A stretch of DNA of 64,000 bases from Bdellovibrio sp. (GTDB lineage Bacteria; Bdellovibrionota; Bacteriovoracia; Bacteriovoracales; Bacteriovoracaceae), in contig JACPIU010000020.1 of NCBI GenBank assembly GCA_016187935.1, positions 62,001 through 126,000 of the forward strand, read 5' to 3'. Both the position numbers and the translations under genes were made by a program. Each line of letters opens with the position of its first letter. Position 1 is the stretch's first letter. The notes beneath the pieces are model-generated. The model saw only the letters and a list, made by a program, of their open reading frames with translations. It searched no databases and had not been told where the DNA came from. This document shows, piece by piece, positions 36,212-44,636 of this stretch.

Positions 36212-36841
36212 ATGAAGAGGGATTTAACAAAAGAAGAACTCTACGAGTCAGTTAAACAATTGATCGAGCTAGAAGAGAAACCCTTGATACAGCTCAATCA
36301 GCACAAGCTGTTCACTCTTTTCTCTATTGCTTTTCAATATCTGCTCTATCAATCAACCAAAAATCCTGGTGCTTATATCATCCGTGTTGAGGACAGTTCT
36401 CTGGCCGACAAGTTGGCCAAAAAATCCAAGGATCTCAGTACCAGACGGTTCTTACAATCTCTTCTGCTTCCAAGGAAGTTAAAATACGATAAATCGACAT
36501 TTTATCTCGATTTTTTTCATTTCGGCAGTTGGGGTGCCACCAATGAAATCCCCAAGGAAAAAGCGCAAGTTGCCTTAATTGTAAAAAATACCACTTCGCG
36601 GCCCTTGGATGAAATCCACCCGGTCATAACCGAAGAAGAAGTAGGTCCGTTTCCTCCAGATTACTATCTCACCTCATTGGCCAGCTTTGCCAAGAAAACT
36701 ATTCTCATCGCTTATGATGAGGAGCGGGCCAATTTTCATAAAGTGAGTTTTGGATTTATCAAAAAAGAAGCCGAACGAACTGTTTCAGGTGTGACACTCT
36801 CCAAAGAGTTGAGCTGGGACAAGCTGGAAGACGAAACCTAA
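36212..36841 (+). CDS. hypothetical cytoplasmic protein
   Basis: Start at 36212 (MKRDLTKEELYES) with GAGG upstream; a TTG five codons earlier is also in frame. About 209 residues without signal peptide or membrane segment. It is rich in Lys, Glu and hydrophobic residues: KLFTLFSIAFQYLLYQ, KAQVALIVKNTTSRPLDEIHPVI, KKTILIAYDEERANFHKVSFGFIKK. Divergent from EF-G. No family recognised; the mixed helix and strand pattern would suit a small globular domain. Confidence 0.6.
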   Translation: MKRDLTKEELYESVKQLIELEEKPLIQLNQHKLFTLFSIAFQYLLYQSTKNPGAYIIRVEDSSLADKLAKKSKDLSTRRFLQSLLLPRKLKYDKSTFYLDFFHFGSWGATNEIPKEKAQVALIVKNTTSRPLDEIHPVITEEEVGPFPPDYYLTSLASFAKKTILIAYDEERANFHKVSFGFIKKEAERTVSGVTLSKELSWDKLEDET

Positions 36842-36884
36842 GTGATCCTTTCTAATCTGAATTCGGGATTAAGGTAATTTTAAG

Positions 36885-37021
36885 AAAAAAGGGAGGCCCT
36901 GGAAAGATTTCTCACCGAAAGATGTAGTTGTGGTGGGATTTCCGGCGTCCGCCCATTCGGGCCGACGTGTATGGGTTGGCAAGGTAGGATGTTGATGCGG
37001 TTGAAAAACTAATCCAGGGCC
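36885..37021 (-). ncRNA. candidate rod-shaped structured RNA
   Basis: A perfect 9-base inverted repeat (GGCCCTGGA at 36895-36903, TCCAGGGCC at 37013-37021) closes a 127-base unit. Its exact centre holds a second hairpin (36946-36967: CGTC-C-GCCC-ATTC-GGGC-C-GACG). Short pairs (ACCG/CGGT, TTT/AAA) lie between, leaving a large central bubble. On the minus strand a T6 run directly follows the outer stem (36885-36890), as in a terminated small RNA. A weak -35-like TTGGCA is at 37067-37072. The shape recalls 6S RNA, but it is shorter, and the SRP RNA GGAA-loop motif is absent. It lies downstream of the cysteine desulfurase gene. Confidence 0.45.
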
Positions 37022-37133
37022 GTGTGTGTCGCCAACCATTCTTGACTTATTCAATTGCAGCTTTAATGCCAATCTTTGGTATTTTTGCAATTAAGTATTA
37101 TTAGCTTCTTGACGCATTGCTCAGCGGTTACAG

Positions 37134-37182
37134 AGGGCCATTTTAGTCCACTGACTTACCGTGTCTAGAAGGATTTGGCCCT
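37134..37182. repeat. inverted repeat between cysteine desulfurase gene and candidate RNA
   Basis: AGGGCCA (37134-37140) and TGGCCCT (37176-37182) are exact inverted copies 35 bases apart, with weaker flanking pairing (CAGAG with CTCTTG). It could be the desulfurase gene's terminator or part of a structured untranslated region. No T-run follows on either strand. The rest of 36842-37236 contains no supported gene. Confidence 0.35.
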
Positions 37183-37236
37183 ACCTCTTGCAGTCATTGG
37201 TGTAATTTTGGGACCTTTCAACCTTTTCAATTTGAA

Positions 37237-38418
37237 CTAAGGCCGATCCAGGTACTTTGGCAAGACAGTGCTAAAAATCTCCCAGGCCCGCGCCATCTCT
37301 TCTGCTGAACTTCTCGGCCCAATGGAAATTCTCAGTGAATTCTTGGCCATCCTCTCAGTAAATCCCATCTCCAGCAATACCCGACTGGCCACAGGCATGC
37401 CCATGGAGCAGGCAGGACCAGAGGAAACTGAGAGTCCGGCCAGATCGAGGGCAGCAATCAATAATTCAATTTTAATCTCGTGATTGAAAGTAATATTGAT
37501 TGTGTTGAGATTGCGATGACCGGCCCTTTTGGCGGTTATTTGTCCTGCGGCACCTAACATCTTTTCTAGGGACGCCTCTAAGGTGTCTTTATGCATTTTC
37601 ACTGCTTGAGCATCAAAAGTTCTGGTTAAATCTTCCAGCGCCAATTTAATGGAATAAATGCCATGAGTATTTTCTGTACCTGCCCTTAGACCTTTTTGTT
37701 GCCCGCCTCCCATGTGCATGGGAATCCAGGGCATATCTTGACTTAAAATAGTGAAGCCAACTCCTTTCATTGCACCAAATTTATGAGCGGAAAAAGTATA
37801 GGAATCCAATTCATAATGGGGATTGTCCCAATTGACTATTTTCCCTGGAGTCTGAACTGCATCGACATGGACAAAACAATCGGTTTCATGCTTTACCCTG
37901 ATCGCCAAGTCGAGCGGCCATACTACACCTGTTTCATTATTCACTTGAGTAAAATTAAAAAGTTTAAGACCTTTCTGTTGTTTGATTTTCTGAATGACAA
38001 CTTCAATATCAATTTCACCATTACTATCAACCGAAATTGCATGGGCCTCATGTCCGAGTAAAGGTAAATGGAGTGCTTGTTTGACAACAGATGAATGATC
38101 AATAGCTGAATAAAAAAAATGAAATTTTTGGCCCTGGGAAGAAGCATACATGGCCATACCTTTCACTAACGAGTTGATCGCTTCAGTGGCCCCGCTGTGA
38201 AAAAATACTTCATGGCCCTCATTAGGAATTCTGAAAAGCAGTCTTAAATAGTCGAAGGTTTCAGAAATTATTTTCCGTGCCTCACGGCCTTCAGTGTAAA
38301 TCGAGGAGGGATTACCAAACACGAAAGCCCCATTTCTGAGATAGTTGATAACTGACTCGGATAATGGGGCTGTCGCATTATAATCGAAATATAATCTTCT
38401 ATTGATTAATTTCACCAA
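37237..38418 (-). CDS. cysteine desulfurase (NifS/IscS family)
   Basis: PLP enzyme releasing sulfur from cysteine for Fe-S cluster and thio-cofactor synthesis. RLYFDYNATAPLSESV near the N terminus, FGNPSS, FHSGATEAINSLVKG, HVDAVQTPGKI, and SAHKFGAMKGVGF with the PLP lysine. RAGTENTHGI follows, and SSGPACSMGMPVASRVLLEMG contains the catalytic cysteine. 393 residues is typical. It overlaps the Rrf2 gene by 20 bases. No iscU, iscA or hscBA follows, so this is a two-gene locus. Confidence 0.93.
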   Translation of the reverse strand: MVKLINRRLYFDYNATAPLSESVINYLRNGAFVFGNPSSIYTEGREARKIISETFDYLRLLFRIPNEGHEVFFHSGATEAINSLVKGMAMYASSQGQKFHFFYSAIDHSSVVKQALHLPLLGHEAHAISVDSNGEIDIEVVIQKIKQQKGLKLFNFTQVNNETGVVWPLDLAIRVKHETDCFVHVDAVQTPGKIVNWDNPHYELDSYTFSAHKFGAMKGVGFTILSQDMPWIPMHMGGGQQKGLRAGTENTHGIYSIKLALEDLTRTFDAQAVKMHKDTLEASLEKMLGAAGQITAKRAGHRNLNTINITFNHEIKIELLIAALDLAGLSVSSGPACSMGMPVASRVLLEMGFTERMAKNSLRISIGPRSSAEEMARAWEIFSTVLPKYLDRP

Positions 38419-38920
38419 TTGGATTTCTTATGGCCGACGCATGAATTTCTGTAGCACTAGTCGTAGTCGCTGCCGTTTTTCCAAGAGTATTTCTCTCAGC
38501 TTCAGCTTCTTTTGACTTACGCACGAGATCTCCAAGTGATGTCGTCTCTAAATATTCACGCATCATCACACCAAGATTCTGGAAATAGTTTTTAGATAAA
38601 AAATATTCCGTCGTATTGGCAGATTCGGCCTCTGAGCCAAGGATGTCCTTAGCTGGATTAATATTCTCGCCTACACAGTCGAGCACATCTTTCACAGTAA
38701 TCTCATCCATGGATCTCGCGAGTACATAACCGCCGCCTGGTCCGCGCACGGATTTAACCGCTTGTCCATTTCGGAGCTTTCTGAAAAGCTGTTCCAAATA
38801 ATGTAAGCTGATGTTTTGCCTGCCTGAGATCTCCTGTAATCGCACCGGATTTCCGTTGCTATGAACAGTTAGATCAAGCATTGCCCTAATTGCGTAACGT
38901 CCTTTTGATGTTAGTCTCAT
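38399..38920 (-). CDS. Rrf2-family regulator lacking the IscR cluster cysteines
   Basis: Winged-helix regulator. MRLTSKGRYAIRAMLDLTVH, then ISGRQNISLHYLEQLFRKLRNGQAVKSVRGPGGGYVLARSMDEITVKDVLDCVGE are all typical of IscR. IscR binds a 2Fe-2S cluster through three closely spaced cysteines in the following loop. Here only one Cys (in LDCVGE) exists in the whole 173 residues, and that loop reads NINPAKDILGSEAESAN. It therefore probably does not sense clusters in the usual way. A Thr/Ala-rich tail of about 30 residues is extra. It overlaps and probably controls the desulfurase gene. Confidence 0.88.
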   Translation of the reverse strand: MRLTSKGRYAIRAMLDLTVHSNGNPVRLQEISGRQNISLHYLEQLFRKLRNGQAVKSVRGPGGGYVLARSMDEITVKDVLDCVGENINPAKDILGSEAESANTTEYFLSKNYFQNLGVMMREYLETTSLGDLVRKSKEAEAERNTLGKTAATTTSATEIHASAIRNPIGEINQ

Positions 38921-38989
38921 TGGTCTTCCTCCATAAATCCAATCGGTTAAGATATTTTTAGTTTCAACAGCCTTACTTGGCCATCAGAG

Positions 38990-39020
38990 CTTAACTGACA
39001 ACCGGATCAGTCAGGTTAAG
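38990..39020. promoter_or_regulatory. inverted repeat upstream of Rrf2 gene
   Basis: CTTAACTGAC and GTCAGGTTAAG form a 10-base inverted repeat with a one-base bulge and a 10-base spacer, about 70 bases before the Rrf2 start. No T-run follows, so an operator is more likely than a terminator. The rest of 38921-39225 shows no gene. Confidence 0.4.
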
Positions 39021-39032
39021 TTCTTCAATAAT

Positions 39033-39053
39033 TAGACTCTGGTCTTGAGTCTA
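39033..39053. promoter_or_regulatory. palindrome, candidate Rrf2 operator
   Basis: TAGACTC-TGGTCTT-GAGTCTA is a perfect 7-base inverted repeat with a 7-base spacer. It contains GACT...AGTC half-sites like IscR type 1 sites, but spaced 9 bases apart where IscR sites have 5. It lies 113 bases upstream of the Rrf2 start. Confidence 0.45.
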
Positions 39054-39225
39054 CGTCAACAGTATTTATCAGATCATTTCAATTTATTTATATTTTGACC
39101 AGGCTTTTTCTATCATAAGAGCCACTTTTCCGTACATTTAGCTGAGCAAATGGCCATAGAATAAGATCTTTAAAAACTTCTCTACTCGGAAATAATTTCC
39201 GATCTTGAAACTCCGCTATGCACAA

Positions 39226-39744
39226 TCAGGGAATTTCACTGAGGATGAAATTTCGGCTGCACAAATCGCGCACATCACCTTGGGTGGCCTTCTCGATCCC
39301 CTCTCCTGATGGGTTGGTGGAGATTTCGAGATCATAAAACTTAAAGCGCTCATCGATTTCTCGTCTTAAAAAGCTCAAAAAGGGTCGTCCCCACTCAACC
39401 AGAAAAAAATCTTTATTTTCCAAATAAAGAGGTATCTCCAGATGCACCAACTCTTCCTTATCCTTAATCCTATAAAGATCAGCATGGGCCAAGTTTCCAG
39501 TTTCGTTGATAATAGAATAGGTGGGACTTAAAACCTCATATTCTTGCGCGCGTGCCGGGCCTGCGACGCCTGCCGGACCGCTCACTAACTTTACAAATCT
39601 TTTGGTAAAAGTCGTTTTGCCTGCACCTACCGGGCCACTCAAAATAACGACCGCAGGGGGTGTTATGGCATCTTTCATTTCAGAAACTATATAGTCCAAA
39701 TCATTTTCCAGGACTTTTTTCCAATGACGTAGAACTTTCACCAT
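39226..39744 (-). CDS. tsaE: tRNA threonylcarbamoyladenosine biosynthesis ATPase
   Basis: P-loop ATPase needed with TsaB and TsaD for the t6A37 modification of tRNA. Walker A SGPVGAGKTTFTKRF near residue 35, LSPTYSIINETG (switch), HADLYRIKDKEELVHLEIPLYL, and FLVEWGRPFL with the conserved EW. 172 residues is slightly long because of a Gly/Pro/Ala insertion after Walker A. AGGAGGG touches the ATG, so the GTG one codon later could be the real start. Last gene of the cdaA-tsaE run. Confidence 0.93.
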   Translation of the reverse strand: MVKVLRHWKKVLENDLDYIVSEMKDAITPPAVVILSGPVGAGKTTFTKRFVKLVSGPAGVAGPARAQEYEVLSPTYSIINETGNLAHADLYRIKDKEELVHLEIPLYLENKDFFLVEWGRPFLSFLRREIDERFKFYDLEISTNPSGEGIEKATQGDVRDLCSRNFILSEIP

Positions 39745-39772
39745 CCCTCCTAATTACCGTCTCTATTTCTTT

Positions 39773-41386
39773 TCATTTTTCTTCCGCTTCCTCAAGCAAA
39801 GTAAATGCCGCAGGAAAACAATCAATAATATTCAACGCCGTCATAGAGCGGGGGCCATATTTTTTGGCCGCCAAATTTCCTGCCTCAGCATGGAGGTAAA
39901 CCCCCAGGGCGGTGGCACGAAAGGCCTTCTGCAAATGTTCGCGAAATTCACCTTTCTTAGTAGTGGCAAATTCTTGAGAGAGAAGCCCACCGATAAGCCC
40001 GGCCAAAACATCCCCACTTCCCCCTTTGGCCATACCATCATTCGGTCGGTAGTGAATTAAAAACTGTCCGTTCGGCCCACCGATCAAAGTACAAGCATCC
40101 TTTAAAACCACGATGGCCCCAAGATTATTCACAACCTCCCTGAGGTATTCAAGCGGACGCTGCAACAAATCTTTGGTCTCAATTCCGATGAATCTGGCCA
40201 ATTCCCCGATATGAGGCGTGAGGATAGTGGGAAAGGAGCGTTCCCGAATATGTCCCATATCCTCTTTGAAATTAAGAGCGTTGATCGCATCAGCATCAAG
40301 CACGACCGGTCCTTTGAAAGCGCTCAATAAATTTAGCACCGTAACCCGAGTTAACTCGGAACGTCCCATCCCCGAGCCACAAACGGCCACGCTAAATCGT
40401 GATAAATCATTCTCAATAGTATTCTTGACCTCGCTCTCAGTTTCTGGAATGACGGCACTCATGATGGTTGGAGACAAACGAGTCAGAAGTTCGGGATACG
40501 CCGAAGACCAAGTGGCCGCGGTGACCAGCCCGGCACCGGAGCTTAAGGCGGCCAAACTGCCCATACTCAAGGCCCCGGTCAAACCGAAAGAACCACCAAT
40601 CAAGATGGTATGCCCGAAAGCATTTTTGTGAGCGAAAACATTACGCTTAACCGTGCAGTACTTCTTAACCGATTGTTCATCCAGAGTGTGCAAATCACCA
40701 TTTCGTTCCAATTCTTGCTCGGGAAATCCCACCGTGAGGATACGGGTATCACCTGAAAAACGCCCCCCGTCTGAAAGATAATGGCCGGGTTTCGGCAGAC
40801 CAATTGCCAATGAAATATTGCCGCGAATGGCCCCTCCCGCAATATCGCCGGTATCGGCGTGAACACCGGAACAAATATCAACAGATACGGTAAAACGCGA
40901 ATGCTCATTCACCACGTCGAAAAGCTCGCGCATGCGTTCACCAAGGGGAAAACGCGTCCCTGTTCCAAAAATGGCATCGACCACAATATGATTTGCGGCC
41001 GTAATGGCAAAATAACTGCTCAGTTGTTCTCCTTCCAATAAAGAAGTAACTTTGACTCCAAATTTTTTGGCCAGATCAATTTGGCGGCGAATTTCCGGTG
41101 AAAAAGGGCCATCGGGGAAAATCAAGAAGGCACGCGGGCGTAGTCCAAAGCTGGTCAGATGTCTGGCCATGCTCAAACCGTCAGAACCATTATTGCCACG
41201 GCCGATGAGAAAAATAAATTCTAATGTCTGCAGATCAAAATGGGTCGGTTCCTGTTTAATTAAATCCATCAAAAAATGAGCGCCGGCAATCCCCACATTT
41301 TCAATAATAAAATCTTCGCTCAGACCATACTCATTGAAAGTCTTGGTCTCGATCTCTTTCATTTCCTTGATAGTCACAACTCTCAT
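39773..41386 (-). CDS. nnr: bifunctional NAD(P)HX epimerase/dehydratase
   Basis: Repairs hydrated NAD(P)H. The N-terminal epimerase domain (YjeF_N, residues 1-220) has IGRGNNGSDGLSMARHL and DAIFGTG. The C-terminal ADP/ATP-dependent dehydratase domain (residues 230-537, carbohydrate-kinase fold) has HKNAFGHTILIGGSFGLTGA, LTPHIGELARF and NDGMAKGGSGDVLAGLIGG. Full-length fusion as in E. coli YjeF. It lies 10 bases after pdxJ and 28 before tsaE; tsaE next to this gene is a common arrangement. Confidence 0.94.
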   Translation of the reverse strand: MRVVTIKEMKEIETKTFNEYGLSEDFIIENVGIAGAHFLMDLIKQEPTHFDLQTLEFIFLIGRGNNGSDGLSMARHLTSFGLRPRAFLIFPDGPFSPEIRRQIDLAKKFGVKVTSLLEGEQLSSYFAITAANHIVVDAIFGTGTRFPLGERMRELFDVVNEHSRFTVSVDICSGVHADTGDIAGGAIRGNISLAIGLPKPGHYLSDGGRFSGDTRILTVGFPEQELERNGDLHTLDEQSVKKYCTVKRNVFAHKNAFGHTILIGGSFGLTGALSMGSLAALSSGAGLVTAATWSSAYPELLTRLSPTIMSAVIPETESEVKNTIENDLSRFSVAVCGSGMGRSELTRVTVLNLLSAFKGPVVLDADAINALNFKEDMGHIRERSFPTILTPHIGELARFIGIETKDLLQRPLEYLREVVNNLGAIVVLKDACTLIGGPNGQFLIHYRPNDGMAKGGSGDVLAGLIGGLLSQEFATTKKGEFREHLQKAFRATALGVYLHAEAGNLAAKKYGPRSMTALNIIDCFPAAFTLLEEAEEK

Positions 41387-41396
41387 TGATACCTCA

Positions 41397-42161
41397 CTAA
41401 TACCTGTTTATGAGATTTTTTAGATCTCGTACAACAATCCCCAAACTTTTAAAGACGGCTTCGCTAATAATCCAATGGCCGATGTTATACTCCTCGAAGA
41501 TTTTGGCTTCGAGCAGCGGAATGATAGATTCTCCTGTTAAACCATGACCGGCATGAAAAGAAAGCCCCAAACCTTTAATGTGACTATGGGCCACCTGATA
41601 TTGCCTGAGATGATCTCGCAGATCATTGCCCGAGATAAAATCTCTGGCAAAACGCCCCGTGTGAATTTCAACCGCATCAATAGATGGTGCTAACAGGGTT
41701 ACATGGTCTAAAGTAGTCTGGTCACTTTCAATAAAAAGAGAAATACGGGTCGTTGGTAATATTTTTTTGAAACGCTGACAAACATTCATGACTCTCTGAT
41801 AATTGGTTTCGTTGGTAATATCGAGCCCTCCCTCAGTGGTTTTCTCCTGTCTGTTTTCTGGAACCAAACAGATCCAATCTGGTACGATGGCCAAAGCAAT
41901 TTCTATGATGCTATCGGAACACCCCATTTCTAAATTGAGCGGTTTGCCAAATTTTTTAGTGACCAAACCAACTGACTCGACATCTGTATCCTGGATATGG
42001 CGTCGATCTTCTCTTAAGTGAATGGTAATCTGATCGGCCCCTTGTTCCAAACAAACACGGGCAGCATCGACGATATTGGGATACGATTCTCCCCTTGCCT
42101 GACGAAGTGTGGCGACATGATCAATATTTACACCCAATCTGGGAATCATACTCGTACTCAT
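41397..42161 (-). CDS. pdxJ: pyridoxine 5'-phosphate synthase
   Basis: Condenses 1-deoxyxylulose 5-phosphate with aminoacetone phosphate derivative to give pyridoxine 5'-phosphate. LGVNIDHVATLRQARG, then DQITIHLREDRRHIQD, EMGC, VPENR, and GLSFHAGHGLTGESI near the end, all family hallmarks. 254 residues. GGAGG seven bases before the ATG; the ATG overlaps the glmM stop by 4 bases. Confidence 0.95.
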   Translation of the reverse strand: MSTSMIPRLGVNIDHVATLRQARGESYPNIVDAARVCLEQGADQITIHLREDRRHIQDTDVESVGLVTKKFGKPLNLEMGCSDSIIEIALAIVPDWICLVPENRQEKTTEGGLDITNETNYQRVMNVCQRFKKILPTTRISLFIESDQTTLDHVTLLAPSIDAVEIHTGRFARDFISGNDLRDHLRQYQVAHSHIKGLGLSFHAGHGLTGESIIPLLEAKIFEEYNIGHWIISEAVFKSLGIVVRDLKNLINRY

Positions 42162-43522
42162 GTCAAGGCCTCCTCAACTACTTTTGAAAGTTGTTTGCCG
42201 AGCGTGCTGATCAATCCGTGATCGCGTCCTTCAATCATAATCCGCGCCAGTGCTTCGGTTCCAGAATATCGTAACAATACGCGTCCTTCTTTTCCCAGGA
42301 CCCCTTGCACCTTTTCTAATTCCTCTTGGATCGCCGGCACTTGCTCAAAAGGAATTTTACGCACTATTTTCACATTGTTTAAAATTTGAGGATACAACTC
42401 CACTTCCCGTGTCATTTCTCTTAGGCTTTTTGCAAAATATTTAATTGCCTGCAAGGCCTTCAAGGCAGAGAGAATACCATCCCCTGTTGTTCCATACTCG
42501 CTGAAGATGATATGGCCTGAAGGTTCTCCGCCAATGGGAGCTTTTGAAAGCAACATCCTCTCCCAAATATATCGATCCCCCACGTTGGCCCTAAAAAATT
42601 TCAGCCCCAAACGTTGAAGATAAAGTTCAAGCCCGATGTTGGACATGGACGTCCCAACCACTTCATCGGCCGCCTTCATTTTTGAAGAACGCAACATCAG
42701 TTTTGCAAACAATCCAATGAGCTGGTCCCCATCAATCACTTCACCGTATTGATCAATCAAGACAACCCTATCAGCATCACCATCCAAGCAAATGCCAAGA
42801 TCAGCTTTCTCTTTTAAAACTAATTCTTGGGCCTGCTTAGGATGCAAGGCCCCACAATCCATATTGATATTTAGTCCGTTAGGCCGAACTCCTAAGGTAA
42901 GAACATTGGCCCCGAGTTCCTCAAAGACCATAGGAGCAACTTTATACGCAGCACCGTTGGCACAATCGAGAACAATCTTGAGACCGCTTAAATCATAAGA
43001 GCTGTCCAGGCCGGACTTGACTTGAACATTGTAACGCCCCAAAACCTCATCAAGTCTTTTAGCATTGCCCAAACGATGCCCGTCTAAGAGTGGAATACTC
43101 TCGGGATGTAAAATCATTTCCTCAAGTTGAAATTCCACCTCATCTGGCAATTTACTCCCCTGATGGTCAAAAATTTTAATGCCATTATCCATATAGGGAT
43201 TGTGGGAAGCAGAAATCATGACTCCGGCATGAGCACGCATGGAGCGTGTGGCGAAGGCCACTCCGGGAGTTGGTAGAGGTCCTGTCATGATAACTTTTCC
43301 ACCCTGAGCACAAACGCCCGAAGAAAATGCCAATTCCAGCATATAACAACTTAATCGAGTATCTTTACCAACAATAATAAGTGGCGTTCTGAAATCCCGC
43401 GAATGAGTTTGAAAATAATGAGTGACGGCCCGACCCAAGTGCATCGCCATATCACAAGTCATGGGGTAGACGTTGGCCCGTCCTCTCATTCCATCAGTAC
43501 CGAAAAGCTTTCGCGCGTTCAT
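42158..43522 (-). CDS. glmM: phosphoglucosamine mutase
   Basis: Interconverts glucosamine 6- and 1-phosphate for peptidoglycan and LPS precursors. Start at 43522 (MNARKLFGTDGMRG) with GAGG six bases upstream. Active-site MISASHNPYMDNGIKIF with the phosphoserine, metal site DGDADRV, sugar loop GGEPSGHI, phosphate-binding RYSGTEALARIM. About 454 residues. It lies in the conserved cdaA-cdaR-glmM order, where GlmM can bind and restrain CdaA. Confidence 0.95.
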   Translation of the reverse strand: MNARKLFGTDGMRGRANVYPMTCDMAMHLGRAVTHYFQTHSRDFRTPLIIVGKDTRLSCYMLELAFSSGVCAQGGKVIMTGPLPTPGVAFATRSMRAHAGVMISASHNPYMDNGIKIFDHQGSKLPDEVEFQLEEMILHPESIPLLDGHRLGNAKRLDEVLGRYNVQVKSGLDSSYDLSGLKIVLDCANGAAYKVAPMVFEELGANVLTLGVRPNGLNINMDCGALHPKQAQELVLKEKADLGICLDGDADRVVLIDQYGEVIDGDQLIGLFAKLMLRSSKMKAADEVVGTSMSNIGLELYLQRLGLKFFRANVGDRYIWERMLLSKAPIGGEPSGHIIFSEYGTTGDGILSALKALQAIKYFAKSLREMTREVELYPQILNNVKIVRKIPFEQVPAIQEELEKVQGVLGKEGRVLLRYSGTEALARIMIEGRDHGLISTLGKQLSKVVEEALT

Positions 43523-43687
43523 TTTTGACCTCAAAGACTAATAAAAGAACTCGGAGAAATTAGTTTAAGTTCGCAAGAATCCTATTCAATCTAAAAGCCA
43601 GTTAAAGATAGCAGAAAAGTTACATCGCCGACAATCATTCCTGATCATATCGGCATTTGCTGCGCCCTTTCGGGCCACTTCTAGACA

Positions 43688-44620
43688 TCATTTCACTCTA
43701 ACAAATATTTTAGATGGTTGTAGCTCTAAAAGCTGCATCCCGGGAGGTAAAACGGATTTCAGTTCAACCCACATATCCCCTTTTTGTCCCTCGGGGATAT
43801 CAGCTATAATCTGAATTTTTGACGCACTGAAACCTTCCCCTCGATTAGAAACGAAGGCCTTGATGTTTACAAATGAATGATCAGCATGGAATTTTGTATT
43901 GCTGAAAAGATAACGAATAGGCACATTTTTGAATTCAATATTCGACGAAATCGGGCGTATGTCATACTGGAAATTAACTTCAGGCAAGGCCGGCGATTTA
44001 ATCATGACCTTATCGCCCAGTAATTCTAACGGTACCGAAAATTGTCCCTGCCCCTTAGGACCGGTCAAATCAATCGGTCGTGTCAAAAGGACCTCAACAT
44101 TCTTCAACAATTCTTTGGGACCTTCTATCGTTGCTTCATTTGGAACAAGTTTTTGTTCTACCAATTTATAGCCGGACTCGATTGTATTTTGATATACGGG
44201 CCGAATCATGACGGTTTTAGAAGCCTTTTTATCCAGACGGATCTTGAATATCTTTGGCTTGAATTCCACCAGACTGACACCGAATGGTAAGTAAAAATCA
44301 CTGTGCCTTAAGGCCAGCTCAATCTCATTTTTCCCCAAGTATTCCGGTCGTGCCAGGTTAATGACCGGCCTCAAGTATTCAACCTGTATACCTTGTAAAT
44401 AAATTCGCGCCCCTTTCAGTCTTAGCTGTACTTCCAAAGGCGAAGAGACGTCTAGGATACTTTGATCTTCAGGCAGGATGACTTTAATTCCCACCTGTTC
44501 ATCGCGCATCACCGGTCTTGAACTGGTCACAAATAACCATAACGCCACGGCAACAAAAAAAGAAAAAATTTTCAAAAATCGTTTATTTTGAAAAATGTTC
44601 TTTACATTATTCAAGGCCAT
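43688..44620 (-). CDS. cdaR: YbbR-domain regulator of diadenylate cyclase
   Basis: One N-terminal membrane segment (FLKIFSFFVAVALWLFVTSS) anchors a periplasmic chain of YbbR repeats: RPVMRDEQVGIKVILPEDQ, then VMIRPVYQNTIESGYKLVEQKLVPNEATIEGPKELLKNVE, the YbbR signature, then further repeats to the C terminus. 310 residues. It sits 16 bases after cdaA and is followed by glmM after 165 bases. In other bacteria CdaR modulates CdaA activity. Confidence 0.88.
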   Translation of the reverse strand: MALNNVKNIFQNKRFLKIFSFFVAVALWLFVTSSRPVMRDEQVGIKVILPEDQSILDVSSPLEVQLRLKGARIYLQGIQVEYLRPVINLARPEYLGKNEIELALRHSDFYLPFGVSLVEFKPKIFKIRLDKKASKTVMIRPVYQNTIESGYKLVEQKLVPNEATIEGPKELLKNVEVLLTRPIDLTGPKGQGQFSVPLELLGDKVMIKSPALPEVNFQYDIRPISSNIEFKNVPIRYLFSNTKFHADHSFVNIKAFVSNRGEGFSASKIQIIADIPEGQKGDMWVELKSVLPPGMQLLELQPSKIFVRVK

Positions 44621-44636
44621 AGTTTATCCGCACCGC

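Noticed and set aside
36885-37021. SRP (4.5S) RNA, RNase P RNA or tmRNA
   Set aside because: Conserved motifs absent: no GGAA-capped domain IV sequence, no RNase P core motifs, and no tmRNA tag or T-arm. The 6S RNA shape is suggestive only.
36869-37090. 73-codon minus-strand frame
   Set aside because: It crosses the candidate structured RNA, is low in typical coding pattern (many Pro, Thr, His) and has no ribosome-binding site. The inverted repeats explain the region better.
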